Below are positions 8,983 through 17,407 of a stretch of 64,000 nucleotides of DNA, one piece after another. Location: positions 62,001 to 126,000 of the forward strand of contig NZ_FOLC01000007.1 in NCBI RefSeq assembly GCF_900112135.1. The letters run 5' to 3'. The stretch is from Collimonas sp. OK412. Its GTDB lineage: Bacteria > Pseudomonadota > Gammaproteobacteria > Burkholderiales > Burkholderiaceae_D. The translations under genes and the position numbers were made by a program. The notes beneath the pieces are model-generated. The model was given only the letters and a program-made list of their open reading frames with translations. It ran no database searches and had not been told where the DNA came from. Within the stretch, counting starts at the first letter, position 1; every line of letters starts with the position of its first letter.

Positions 8983-9810
8983 TTAACGCAGGAACACCTT
9001 GTTCATGATCTGCGTAACCGGGTAGGCCACCAGCGACTGCACGGCAGGCGGCAGGTCCAGCGGGCGCATGATCATCTTGATCGTCATGTCGGGCGACAGG
9101 TGGGCGCGGATGGTGGTGTTCATCTTGCTGTGGATCTGCTGCAGCATGGCCTGGTCGTCGGCATGCCGCGGCGCCCTGGTGCCGAGCACATGGCGCAGGG
9201 CGCAAGCGGCGTCCTCGTTTTTCATTTCCAGGGTGCGGCGGCGCAGGGCGCCGAAGATGCGGTGGCGGCGTAGCCCCTCGTGCTGCCGGAAGCGGCGGAA
9301 ATAGCGGAAGAAATGCTTGTAGTGGTTCACCTCGTCCTTGGCGATGCGCGAGGCCAGGTCCTTCAGCACCGGTTCATCGGTGCTGCGCGACAATGCGCCG
9401 TAGAAGGTGGCGGTCCCGGCTTCCACCACGCAGCGCGCCACCATTTCCAGGCCCTTGCTGGGCTCCAGCAGTTCAACCTTGCAATAGGTTGAATATTCGT
9501 CGAGAAAATTGCGGTACGCCGTCGGCCAGTCGAATTCAGGCCATATGTGCTCGACATAGGCGCGCAGCGCCTGGCCATGCTGCAATTCTTCGACTTCCCA
9601 CTGCTCGCGCAGCCAGGTGGAGATTTCCGGCTCGTCGCCGTAGTAATCCACCAGGTTCTGGGTGTACAGGTCGGAGCCGCTTTCGACAAACGACGCGCAG
9701 GTGACCAGGTAAAAAAGGTTTTCGTCGGGCCGGACTTTGGGGATGTTGATTTTTGAAAAATCCAGGTCGGCGATTTTCCAGTGCGTATTCTGTTCGCTAC
9801 CTCTGTGCAT
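8983..9810 (-). CDS. Ferritin-like diiron protein of unknown function
   Basis: A 275-aa protein with a four-helix carboxylate-bridged diiron pattern: Glu in FVESGSDLY, ExxH in EELQHGQAL, Glu in VVEAGTATFY, and ExxH in KDEVNHYKHF. This order (E, ExxH, E, ExxH) is shared by acyl-ACP desaturases and R2-like oxidases. The C-terminal 110 residues are basic and then amphipathic, without a clear domain. The start at 9810 is set by GGAGAG seven bases upstream; an in-frame ATG at 9825 lies before that sequence. Possible roles are a fatty-acyl oxygenase/desaturase or an iron-dependent oxidase; nothing nearby narrows it down. Confidence 0.65.
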   Translation of the reverse strand: MHRGSEQNTHWKIADLDFSKINIPKVRPDENLFYLVTCASFVESGSDLYTQNLVDYYGDEPEISTWLREQWEVEELQHGQALRAYVEHIWPEFDWPTAYRNFLDEYSTYCKVELLEPSKGLEMVARCVVEAGTATFYGALSRSTDEPVLKDLASRIAKDEVNHYKHFFRYFRRFRQHEGLRRHRIFGALRRRTLEMKNEDAACALRHVLGTRAPRHADDQAMLQQIHSKMNTTIRAHLSPDMTIKMIMRPLDLPPAVQSLVAYPVTQIMNKVFLR

Positions 9811-9959
9811 AATCAATCTCTCCATGTGGTTGTGACTGATATAGGACTACTTAGGTATGACGCATGCTTTTGCAATAGGTTCAAGGTACACGATTTTGCC
9901 GCGATGTGTGCATTTCGGGCTCATGCTAGGATTAAGCCTTATTTTGCAGCGAGGCCAAT

Positions 9960-10193
9960 ATGAGCGATCACACCAATGAAAACGTCGAATATCGCGGTTA
10001 CGTCATCGTGCCGAAACCGGTGCAGGGCCATGATGACCTGTGGCATGACGGCTACCAGATATTGAAGGCGGGGACCAGCGTTTCCAGCCGCACCAACACC
10101 GAAAGCGCGCACACCAGCCTGGCTACCGCCTATGACAGCAGCGTCGAATTTGCAAAAATCGAGGTGGATAACCTGGTTGCGCTGACCGAATAA
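9960..10193 (+). CDS. Small protein of unknown function
   Basis: A 77-aa acidic soluble protein. The region EYRGYVIVPKPVQG followed by a Trp and a second Tyr-containing strand suggests a small beta-strand domain, and the C-terminal third reads as a helix. The start codon follows GCGAGGCCAAT, which holds a usable GAGG ribosome site. It has no signal peptide or membrane segment. It lies 62 bases upstream of the penicillin-acylase gene on the same strand and may be cotranscribed. I do not recognise the family. Confidence 0.55.
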   Translation: MSDHTNENVEYRGYVIVPKPVQGHDDLWHDGYQILKAGTSVSSRTNTESAHTSLATAYDSSVEFAKIEVDNLVALTE

Positions 10194-10255
10194 ATTCTTC
10201 CGCGGCGGCAGTTGCCCGGCAAGCGCCGGTTTGTAAAAAAATACAAAAGAGACAA

Positions 10256-12670
10256 ATGCTCATGCAACGATCTATCTGCGCTGCGGCGGCGCTGCTGGTG
10301 TTGTTGGCCGCAACCTCGAGCCAGGCCAGGGACACGCCGCCGGCCTCTGTCACCACCTACAAGATTGCAGGATTGAAAAAACCTGCGGAAATCCTGGTGG
10401 ACCAATGGGGTGTACCGCACATATACGCCGCGAATCAGGACGATGCTTTTTTTGTCCAGGGTTTCAACGCAGCGCGCGACCGCCTGTTCCAGATCGATTT
10501 GTGGCGCCGCCGCGGCCTGGGACTGCTGGCGCAGGTGTTCGGTCCGGCCTACGTCCAGCAAGACCGCGCCGCGCGGCTGTTCCTTTACCGCGGCGACATG
10601 CAGCGCGAGTGGCAGTCCTACGGCCCGCATGCGCAGCAGGTGGCGAATACCTTCGTGGCCGGCATCAATGCCTATGTCGATCATGTCAACGCCCATCCCG
10701 AAAAATTGCCGTTCGAGTTCAGGCAGCTGGGTTATGCGCCGGCCAGGTGGCAGGCGGAAGATGTGGTACGCATCCGCAGCCACGGCCTTACCCGCAACCT
10801 GGACAGCGAAGTGGCGCGCGCCAACGTCGCCTGCAAAGCCGACCTGAAATCCGATGAAATCCGTTTCGGCCTCACGCCAAAATGGGAGACGACGATGCCG
10901 GACGGCCTGGATCCGTGCCTGCCGAAGGACTTGCTGAAAGTGTTCAAGCTGGCGACCCAGGGTGTCAAGATCAACAAGGACAGCTTGCAGAAAGGGCAGA
11001 GCGACGCCGCGGTGATGGCCGTTGCGGAGAATCCGGAAGAGGTCGCCGAGGGCAGCAACAACTGGGTGGTGGCGCCGGCAAAATCGGCCACCGGCCGCGC
11101 CATCATGGCGAACGATCCGCATCGCGCCTATTCGGCGCCGTCCTTGCGTTACATCGCCCATATCAATGCGCCGGGCTTGAACGTGATCGGCGCCGGCGAA
11201 CCGGCGCTGCCGGGCATTTCGATCGGGCATAACGGCAGCGTCGCCTTCGGCCTGACCATCTTCAATATCGACCAGGAAGATTTGTACGTCTACAAGCTTA
11301 ACCCTGAGCATTCCGACCAGTATGAATACCGGGGAAAGTGGGAGCCGTTCAACATCATCATGGAACAGATCCCGGTCAAGGGTGCTGCGCCCGTGACTGC
11401 CGAACTGGTGTTCAGCCGCCATGGCCCGGTGATTTTTTCCGAACCGGGGAAAAATCGCGCCTTTGCCGTCCGGTCCGGCTGGCTGGAGCCGGGCATGTCG
11501 CCGTATTTCGGCAGCATCGACTATATGCGCGCCAGGAATTTTGCCGAATTCAAGCACTCCTTGCTGCATTGGGGCGCACCGACCGAGAACCAGGTGTATG
11601 CCGACACCAAGGGCAATATCGGCTGGGTGCCGGGCGGCCTGGCGCCGATCCGCCCCAACTGGGACGGCTTGCTGCCGGTGCCGGGCGACGGCCGTTATGA
11701 ATGGGCCGGCTTCTGGTCCGGCGACCAGCTGCCGTCCAGCTACAATCCAAAACAGGGCTGGTTCGCCTCCGCCAACCAGATGAACCTGCCGGATGGCTAT
11801 CCGTATCGTGAACGCAAGCTCGGTTTTGAATGGACCAACAATTCGCGCTTTACGCGCATCAGCGAAGTACTGTCGGCGCTGAACAAGGTTTCGCTGGAAG
11901 ATTCCATGCGCCTGCAAAACGACGACCTGTCGATTCCGGCGCGGCGCCTGGCTGCATTGCTGAAACCACTGTCTTCCAGCGACGCCCGGACCCAGGCGGC
12001 GCTGGATGTATTCACCGGCTGGGATTTCGTCGAGCGCGCCGATTCGGCACAGGCCGCCTTGTTTGAAGTCTGGCTCTCGCGCCATCTGGGCAAGGCGTTC
12101 AAGGCAGCGGTGCTGAGTCCGGCCGCGGCGGAGGCGATGGGCGCGCCCGACACCGCCGTGCTGCTGGATACCCTGGAGCAGCCGCAAACGCGTTTTGGGC
12201 CGGATGCCGCACGCAAGCGCGACCAGCTGCTGTTAAGCAGCTTGGGCGAGGCGTATGCCGAACTGCAGAAGCTGCAAGGCGAGGACGCCAGCCAGTGGCA
12301 GTGGGGCAAGCTGCATCACAACCAGATGGAGCATCCGCTGGCGGCCGCGGTGGATGACGCTACCCGGGCAAAATTGAATGTCGGTCCCATGCCGACCCAT
12401 GGTGGCGCGTATTCGCCCAATCAGTCGACTTATCGCAGCAGCGATTTCCTGCAGACCAACGGCCCTTCGTTCCGGGTGGTGGTCGATGTCGGCAACTGGG
12501 ATAACTCGCGTGCGGTCAATTCGCCGGGACAGTCGGGCGATCCGGATAGCCCGCACTATCGCGACCTGGCCGACAAGTGGCTCAAGGGCGAGTATTTCCC
12601 GCTGCTGTATTCGCGGGCGGCGGTGGAGAAAGCCACTGTGCAGAGGATTCGCTTGCAGCCGGAAAACTGA
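10256..12670 (+). CDS. Penicillin acylase family periplasmic amidohydrolase (Ntn hydrolase)
   Basis: An 804-aa precursor. Residues 1-24 form a signal peptide ending SSQARD. The alpha subunit region contains the family start (VDQWGVPHIYAANQDDAFFVQGF, recognisable in parts) and RDRLFQIDLWRRRGLG. Autocatalytic cleavage is expected before Ser267 in EEVAEGSNNWVV, which becomes the N-terminal nucleophile of the beta subunit. Other beta motifs are ANDPHRAY, PGISIGHNG and SANQMNLP. Members hydrolyse penicillin side chains, acyl-homoserine lactones or other N-acyl amides; the substrate here is unknown. Quorum quenching is possible but not shown. A strong bidirectional terminator follows. Confidence 0.88.
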   Translation: MLMQRSICAAAALLVLLAATSSQARDTPPASVTTYKIAGLKKPAEILVDQWGVPHIYAANQDDAFFVQGFNAARDRLFQIDLWRRRGLGLLAQVFGPAYVQQDRAARLFLYRGDMQREWQSYGPHAQQVANTFVAGINAYVDHVNAHPEKLPFEFRQLGYAPARWQAEDVVRIRSHGLTRNLDSEVARANVACKADLKSDEIRFGLTPKWETTMPDGLDPCLPKDLLKVFKLATQGVKINKDSLQKGQSDAAVMAVAENPEEVAEGSNNWVVAPAKSATGRAIMANDPHRAYSAPSLRYIAHINAPGLNVIGAGEPALPGISIGHNGSVAFGLTIFNIDQEDLYVYKLNPEHSDQYEYRGKWEPFNIIMEQIPVKGAAPVTAELVFSRHGPVIFSEPGKNRAFAVRSGWLEPGMSPYFGSIDYMRARNFAEFKHSLLHWGAPTENQVYADTKGNIGWVPGGLAPIRPNWDGLLPVPGDGRYEWAGFWSGDQLPSSYNPKQGWFASANQMNLPDGYPYRERKLGFEWTNNSRFTRISEVLSALNKVSLEDSMRLQNDDLSIPARRLAALLKPLSSSDARTQAALDVFTGWDFVERADSAQAALFEVWLSRHLGKAFKAAVLSPAAAEAMGAPDTAVLLDTLEQPQTRFGPDAARKRDQLLLSSLGEAYAELQKLQGEDASQWQWGKLHHNQMEHPLAAAVDDATRAKLNVGPMPTHGGAYSPNQSTYRSSDFLQTNGPSFRVVVDVGNWDNSRAVNSPGQSGDPDSPHYRDLADKWLKGEYFPLLYSRAAVEKATVQRIRLQPEN

Positions 12671-12686
12671 GCTGCCGGCGGAAAGT

Positions 12687-12714
12687 AAAAAGGGCGCCGG
12701 TCGGCGCCCTTTTT
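12687..12714. terminator. Bidirectional terminator between the acylase and ugpC genes
   Basis: AAAAAGGGCGCC and GGCGCCCTTTTT form a perfect 12-bp stem with a 4-nt loop. T-runs on both strands serve the rightward acylase gene and the leftward ugp operon, whose last stop codon overlaps it. Confidence 0.92.
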
Positions 12715-13792
12715 ACGCTTGCCCGATGCGCTGCGTGGTCTGCGGATCAAACCAGTGCAGGGCCGCGGCGTCAAAACCGGCGGTGATCTGTTGCCCGGTC
12801 ACGACCGCGGTCGCGGCTGGCACTCGCATCACCAGCAGCTGGTCTCCTATCGAAGCGTGCACCAGCAGGTCGGCGCCCAGCGCTTCCACCAGTTCTGCGC
12901 GCAGGTTCAAGCCGGGGCGGCCGAAGATCAGCTGTTCCGGGCGCAGGCCCATGATGCAATCGCGGCCAGCGATGGTGCCGCAGGTAGAGGGCAGCGCGAC
13001 GGCATCGGCGTTGGCCAGCGTGAAGCTGTTGCCGTCCGCTGCCAGTTTTCCGTGCAGCAGGTTCATCGGCGGCGAACCGATGAAGCTGGCGACAAAAGTG
13101 GTGGCCGGCCTGGCGTAGACCTCGGCCGGCGTGCCTATCTGTTCGGCGCGGCCGCCGTTCATGACGATCATGCGCTGGCCCAGGGTCATGGCTTCGACCT
13201 GGTCATGCGTTACATACAGGCTGGTGGTGCCCAGCGTGCGGTGCAGCTTCTGGATTTCCAGGCGCATCTGCACGCGCAGCTTGGCGTCCAGGTTGGACAG
13301 CGGTTCATCGAACAGGAACACCGCCGGTTCGCGCACGATGGCGCGTCCCATCGCCACGCGCTGGCGCTGGCCGCCGGACAGCTGGCGCGGGGTGCGCTGC
13401 AGCAGGGCGCCCAGCTCCAGGATCTTGGCCGCCTTTTGCACCCGGACTTCGATGTCGTCCTTGCCCAGGCCGCGGATCTTCAGGCCGTAAGCCATGTTCT
13501 CGTAGACGCTCATGTGCGGGTACAGCGCATAATTCTGGAACACCATGGCGATGTCGCGGTCTTTCGGTTCCAGCTGGTTGACTACGCGGTCGCCGATCAC
13601 GATGTCGCCCGAGGTGACTTCTTCCAGCCCCGCCACCATGCGCAGCAAGGTCGATTTGCCGCAGCCTGAAGGGCCCACCATGACGATGAATTCGCCGTCG
13701 GCGATATCGATCGAAATGCCGTGGATGACATCGACCGCCTTGGGCGCCTTGCCGTAGGTTTTCTTGACGTTTTCTAGGTGTACTTTTGCCAT
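12713..13792 (-). CDS. ugpC: sn-Glycerol-3-phosphate ABC importer, ATP-binding protein
   Basis: A 359-aa MalK/UgpC-type ATPase. It carries Walker A (GPSGCGKST), Q-loop ([18 protein letters not shown]), signature (LSGGQRQR), Walker B ([13 protein letters not shown]) and switch His (YVTHDQ), then the C-terminal regulatory TOBE-type domain. The start at 13792 ([14 protein letters not shown]) removes an 11-residue upstream frame extension with no similarity. It is the last gene of the operon ugpB-A-E-C. The identification as Ugp rests mainly on the binding protein and on gene order; MalK-like sugar ATPases look similar. Confidence 0.92.
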   Translation of the reverse strand: MAKVHLENVKKTYGKAPKAVDVIHGISIDIADGEFIVMVGPSGCGKSTLLRMVAGLEEVTSGDIVIGDRVVNQLEPKDRDIAMVFQNYALYPHMSVYENMAYGLKIRGLGKDDIEVRVQKAAKILELGALLQRTPRQLSGGQRQRVAMGRAIVREPAVFLFDEPLSNLDAKLRVQMRLEIQKLHRTLGTTSLYVTHDQVEAMTLGQRMIVMNGGRAEQIGTPAEVYARPATTFVASFIGSPPMNLLHGKLAADGNSFTLANADAVALPSTCGTIAGRDCIMGLRPEQLIFGRPGLNLRAELVEALGADLLVHASIGDQLLVMRVPAATAVVTGQQITAGFDAAALHWFDPQTTQRIGQA

Positions 13793-13793
13793 A

Positions 13794-14645
13794 TCACTTC
13801 TCGGAATCAACCAGACCTTTAACAAACCATTTTTGCATCACTACCACCACCAGGCCCGGCGGCAGCATCGCCAGCACCAGGGTAGCCATCACCATGTTCC
13901 ATTCCACCGCCGAATCGCCGCCGGCGATCAGGGTCTTGATGCCTATCCCGATCGGGTACATGTTTTGGTTGGTGGCGATCATCAGCGGCCACAGGTACTG
14001 GTTCCAGCCGTAGATGAACATGATGACGAACAGCGCGATGATATTGGTGCGCGACAGCGGCCAGATCACGTCCTTGAAAAAGCGCAAGGGGCCGGCGCCG
14101 TCGATGCGCGCGGCTTCGGCCAGTTCGTCCGGGATGGTCAGGAAGAACTGCCGGAACAGGAAAGTGGCGGTGGCCGATGCGATCAGCGGAATGGTCAGCC
14201 CGGCATAGGTGTTGAGCATGTGGAAATCGGAAACCACCTGGTAGGTCGGCGTGATGCGCACCTCCACCGGCAGCATCAGCGTCATGAAAATCATCCAGAA
14301 AAACAGCGAGCGCCCGGGGAAACGGAAGTACACCATGGCGAATGCCGACAGCATGGAAATCGAGATCTTGCCGATCGCAATCGCCAGCGCCGACACCAGG
14401 CTCACCAGCAGCATGCGCGCCACCGGCGGCGCCGAGACGTTGCCGGATGCGCCCTTGGTCAGCAAGGCGCCGTAATTTTCCACGAGATGACTGCCGGGCA
14501 GCAGCGACAAGGGCGCTGCAGCGGCCTCCTGCGCGGTTTGCGTGCTGGCGACAAAAGCCACATACAGCGGGAAGGCAATGATGATGACACCCAGGATCAG
14601 CACCAGGTGGCTGACCATGTCGAGGATGGGGCGGCGCTCAATCAT
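13794..14645 (-). CDS. ugpE: sn-Glycerol-3-phosphate ABC importer, permease UgpE
   Basis: A 283-aa inner-membrane permease with six predicted membrane segments. The EAA loop that docks the ATPase reads [20 protein letters not shown] and falls at about residues 180-200. An N-terminal MalG-like segment ([19 protein letters not shown]) starts the protein. Two bases separate its stop from the ugpC start, and 21 bases separate its start from the ugpA stop. Together with UgpA it forms the translocation pore. Confidence 0.92.
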   Translation of the reverse strand: MIERRPILDMVSHLVLILGVIIIAFPLYVAFVASTQTAQEAAAAPLSLLPGSHLVENYGALLTKGASGNVSAPPVARMLLVSLVSALAIAIGKISISMLSAFAMVYFRFPGRSLFFWMIFMTLMLPVEVRITPTYQVVSDFHMLNTYAGLTIPLIASATATFLFRQFFLTIPDELAEAARIDGAGPLRFFKDVIWPLSRTNIIALFVIMFIYGWNQYLWPLMIATNQNMYPIGIGIKTLIAGGDSAVEWNMVMATLVLAMLPPGLVVVVMQKWFVKGLVDSEK

Positions 14646-14666
14646 GGGCGGCTTTCATGAGGTTTT

Positions 14667-15551
14667 TCATGCGTACTGGACTTTCTTTTCAACATACTTG
14701 AACTGCGCCACGGTGAGCACGATGACGATGGTCATCAGGATCACCGACTGCGCCGCGGCGCTGCCCAGGTCGCCGCCCTTGAAGCCGTCGATGAAGACCT
14801 TGTAGACCAGGATCTCGGTGTCCTTGCCGGGGCCGCCCTGGGTGGTGGCTTCGATGATCGCGAAGGTGTCGAAGAAGGCGTAGACGATGTTCACCACCAG
14901 CAGGAAGAAGGTGGTGGGCGACAGCAGCGGGAAAATGATGGTGGCGAAACGTTTGACCGGGCCGGCGCCGTCGATCGCGGCGGCTTCGACCAGCGATTTC
15001 GGTATGGCCTGCAGGCCGGCCAGGAAGAACAGGAAGTTGTAGCTGACCTGTTTCCAGACGGCGGCGATGACGATCAGTATCATCGCGTGGCGGCCGTTGA
15101 GCACGTGGTTCCAGTCGATGCCGACGTGATGCAGCCAGTTCGACACGATCCCGAGCGTAGGGCTCAGCATGAACATCCACAACACGCCGACCACCACCGG
15201 CGACACCGCATAAGGCCAGATCAGGAAGGTCTTGTAGATGGCCGCGCCTTTTATCACGCGGTCGGCAAACGCGGCCAGCATCAGCGACAGCGACAGGCCG
15301 AGCACCGCGACCAGGATCGAAAAGACCGCGGTGGTCTTGAACGAGGCAAGGTAATTGCTGTCAGCGAACAGGGTGCGGAAATTGTCGAACCAGACGAATT
15401 CGGAATAGCCGCCGAAGGCGTCCTGCAGCAGCATCGACTGGTACAGGGCTTGCACCGCCGGCCAGACGAAAAACAATAGGGTAACGATGATCTGCGGCGC
15501 GACCAGCGCATAGGGCAGCCAGGCAGACTTGAAGCGTGCGCGTTTTTCCAA
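14667..15551 (-). CDS. ugpA: sn-Glycerol-3-phosphate ABC importer, permease UgpA
   Basis: A 294-aa MalF-like permease with six membrane segments, the first at LPYALVAPQIIVTLLFFVWP. The EAA motif is LVEAAAIDGAGPVKRF. The short segment between helix 1 and 2 (LLQDAFGGYSEFVWFDNFRTL) matches UgpA rather than the long MalF periplasmic loop. The gene is separated from ugpB by 111 bases that hold a stem-loop, and is followed by ugpE. It forms the membrane channel with UgpE. Confidence 0.92.
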   Translation of the reverse strand: MEKRARFKSAWLPYALVAPQIIVTLLFFVWPAVQALYQSMLLQDAFGGYSEFVWFDNFRTLFADSNYLASFKTTAVFSILVAVLGLSLSLMLAAFADRVIKGAAIYKTFLIWPYAVSPVVVGVLWMFMLSPTLGIVSNWLHHVGIDWNHVLNGRHAMILIVIAAVWKQVSYNFLFFLAGLQAIPKSLVEAAAIDGAGPVKRFATIIFPLLSPTTFFLLVVNIVYAFFDTFAIIEATTQGGPGKDTEILVYKVFIDGFKGGDLGSAAAQSVILMTIVIVLTVAQFKYVEKKVQYA

Positions 15552-15614
15552 GATGAGGCTTTCTTACCGGGCATCCGCGTTGACGCGGGATTTCAGGGCA
15601 TGACAGGAGCAATT

Positions 15615-15640
15615 CCCGCAGTGCAGGTCAACACTGCGGG
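15615..15640 (-). repeat. Stem-loop in the ugpB-ugpA intercistronic gap
   Basis: CCCGCAGTG (15615-15623) and CACTGCGGG (15632-15640) make a perfect 9-bp stem with an 8-nt loop. No T-run follows on the minus strand, so it is more likely an RNA stability element or partial terminator that lets the binding-protein message exceed the permease message. Confidence 0.6.
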
Positions 15641-15662
15641 GGAAACCAGGTATCCGCTGGTT

Positions 15663-16970
15663 TTACTTGTTGGTTTTTTCAAAACGTTCCAGCAGCAGGT
15701 TACCGCGTTCCACCGCGGTATCCAGCGCCTGTTTCGGCGTGATCTTGCCGGTCCAGACGTTTTCCAGTTCTTCGTCGATGATGGTGCGGATCTGCGGCAT
15801 GTTGCCGAGGCGGATGCCGCGCGACTTGTCGGTGGTCTTGGTGATCATCTGCTTGACCGGGACATCGGTGCCGGGATTGCGCTCATAGAAACCGGATTTC
15901 CTGGTGATTTCGTAAGCCGCCGTGGTGGTCGGCAGGTAGCCGGTTTCCTGGTGCCATTTGGCTTGCACTTCCGGTTTCGACAGGAACTTGAAGAACTTGG
16001 CGACGCCTTTATAGTCTTCGGTTTTCTTGCCGCCCATGACCCACAGCGAAGCGCCGCCTATCATGGTGTTTTGCGGTGCGCCGGGCACGTCGTTGTAATA
16101 CGGCAGGGTAGCGATGCCGAACTTGAACTTGGAATTTTTCGCAATGTCCGCATAGCTGGACGAAGAACCGGTCAGGATGCCGCATTCGCCGGCATAGAAT
16201 TTCGAAGTCGCTTCATCCTTGCGGCCGGCGTAGGTAAAGTAGCCTTGCTTGGCCCAGTTGGCCAGGTTTTCGATGTGCTTGACGTGCAGCGGGCTGTTGA
16301 ATTTCAGGCGCGTGTCGAGGCCGTCGAAACCATTGTTCCTGGAGGCGAATTCAACGTTGTGCCAAGTCGAGAACGATTCCAGTTCGACCCACGATTGCCA
16401 GGTAGTGGTGTAGGCGCATTTGGCGCCGCTGGCTTTCAGCTTGGCGGCGTCGACCGCGAGTTCCTGCCAGGTCACCGGCGGCTTGTTCGGATCCAGTCCG
16501 GCCTTGGCGAACATGTCCTTGTTGTAGAACATCACGGTGGTCGAGCTGTTGAACGGCAGCGACAGCAGGCCGCCGCCTTTAGGCGCGGCGTAATAGCCGC
16601 CGATGGCCGGTACATAGGCGGAAGGATCGAACGGTTCGCCGGCCAGCTTCATGACTTCCGACACCGGCTTGATGGCGCCCTTGGAATACATCATGGTGGC
16701 GGTGCCGACTTCAAACACCTGCAGGATGTCGGGGGCGTTGCCGGCGCGATAGGCGGCGGTTGCCGCTGCCATGGCTTCGTCGTAGGCGCCCTTGTAAACC
16801 GGGGTGACCTTGTATTCCGACTGGCTCTTGTTGAATTCGTCGGCCAGCCCGTTGACGCGGTCGCCGAGAGCGCCGGCCATCGAGTGCCACCACGATATCT
16901 CGGTGGCGGCGTGCGCCGCAATGCTCATGGTCGCTAGTGTGCAAGCAATAGCCAGTGCTTTCAATTTCAT
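15663..16970 (-). CDS. ugpB: sn-Glycerol-3-phosphate periplasmic binding protein
   Basis: A 435-aa solute-binding protein, close to the usual 438 aa of UgpB. The signal peptide spans residues 1-21 (MKLKALAIACTLATMSIAAHA); the mature protein starts with ATEISWWHSMAG, typical of UgpB. Further family stretches are PDILQVFEVGTATMMYSKGAI, LPFNSSTTVMFYNKDMF and GGASLWVMGGK. The start at 16970 has GGAGG seven bases upstream; a longer frame to 17204 has no signal and no ribosome site. First gene of ugpBAEC, with a Pho-box-like promoter just upstream. It captures glycerol-3-phosphate or glycerophosphodiesters for import. Confidence 0.93.
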   Translation of the reverse strand: MKLKALAIACTLATMSIAAHAATEISWWHSMAGALGDRVNGLADEFNKSQSEYKVTPVYKGAYDEAMAAATAAYRAGNAPDILQVFEVGTATMMYSKGAIKPVSEVMKLAGEPFDPSAYVPAIGGYYAAPKGGGLLSLPFNSSTTVMFYNKDMFAKAGLDPNKPPVTWQELAVDAAKLKASGAKCAYTTTWQSWVELESFSTWHNVEFASRNNGFDGLDTRLKFNSPLHVKHIENLANWAKQGYFTYAGRKDEATSKFYAGECGILTGSSSSYADIAKNSKFKFGIATLPYYNDVPGAPQNTMIGGASLWVMGGKKTEDYKGVAKFFKFLSKPEVQAKWHQETGYLPTTTAAYEITRKSGFYERNPGTDVPVKQMITKTTDKSRGIRLGNMPQIRTIIDEELENVWTGKITPKQALDTAVERGNLLLERFEKTNK

Positions 16971-16992
16971 CAGGGCCTCCGTAAAATTTTTT

Positions 16993-17026
16993 ATGGTAGC
17001 GAAATCATATGACGACTGCATGACAG
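16993..17026 (-). promoter_or_regulatory. Pho-box-like promoter of ugpBAEC
   Basis: On the minus strand CTGTCAT, four bases (GCAG), then TCGTCAT form a 7-4-7 direct repeat (17009-17026) matching the PhoB consensus half-site CTGTCAT at 12 of 14 positions. Ten bases later lies a -10-like TACCAT (16993-16998). In PhoB-activated promoters the box replaces the -35 at this distance. The ugpB start is 23 bases further on. Confidence 0.6.
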
Positions 17027-17187
17027 CAGCAGCCTCGCTGTAAAGCCGGATTCTATAGGTGAGTTTGTCAGCCGCGCAATGTTTGTTTTCCTTGTGCGCG
17101 ATGAAAGCCGGAATGCGGCCCGGTTGACGGGCTTGGTTTGCGGCTCGCAGTTGCCGGATAAGCGCAGCTTCTGGAATCGCATATGGT

Positions 17188-17201
17188 GTAATAATAATTA
17201 C
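17188..17201. promoter_or_regulatory. Operator-like palindrome 1 (upstream of the acyl-CoA dehydrogenase)
   Basis: GTAATAATAATTAC, a near-perfect palindrome and the first of four copies of consensus GTAATwwwAATTAC in the window. It lies about 100 bp upstream of the copy that overlaps the predicted dehydrogenase promoter. The other copies flank a TetR-family regulator gene at 24872. Confidence 0.6.
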
Positions 17202-17278
17202 CAAAAAGTCAGAGGTCTGTCTCTAGCATTCATATTGCAAACCGGCGTATTCTCAAATACCATCAATCAGGGTTGTTT

Positions 17279-17316
17279 TTGAATTGTGATCGATGAAAGT
17301 GTAAATTAAATTACAC
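17279..17316 (+). promoter_or_regulatory. Predicted promoter overlapped by operator-like palindrome 2
   Basis: TTGAAT (17279-17284) and TAAATT (17302-17307) are spaced by 17 bp. The -10 lies inside GTGTAAATTAAATTACAC (17299-17316), whose outer arms GTGTAA/TTACAC are perfectly inverted. Binding here would block RNA polymerase on the acyl-CoA dehydrogenase operon. Confidence 0.62.
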
Positions 17317-17338
17317 GGTAAAAATATCTGGAGACGCC

Positions 17339-17407
17339 ATGCCTCACGTATTTGCCTGCCGTACCGCCGGCTTGATTGCGCTTGCCGTTTGCCGGAGCAA
17401 CGCATGA
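17339..17407 (+). CDS. Possible 22-codon leader ORF coupled to the acyl-CoA dehydrogenase gene
   Basis: An ATG with GGAG five bases upstream (TGGAGACGCC) opens a 22-residue frame (MPHVFACRTAGLIALAVCRSNA) that ends in ATGA, overlapping the dehydrogenase start at 17404. The peptide resembles no family I know and may be a translational-coupling leader or a chance ORF. Its ribosome site is at least as good as that of the dehydrogenase gene itself. Confidence 0.35.
   Translation: MPHVFACRTAGLIALAVCRSNA

Noticed and set aside
10130-12187. A 685-codon minus-strand frame across the acylase gene
   Set aside because: Shadow of the acylase gene: low-complexity Arg/Gln/His-rich product and no family similarity.
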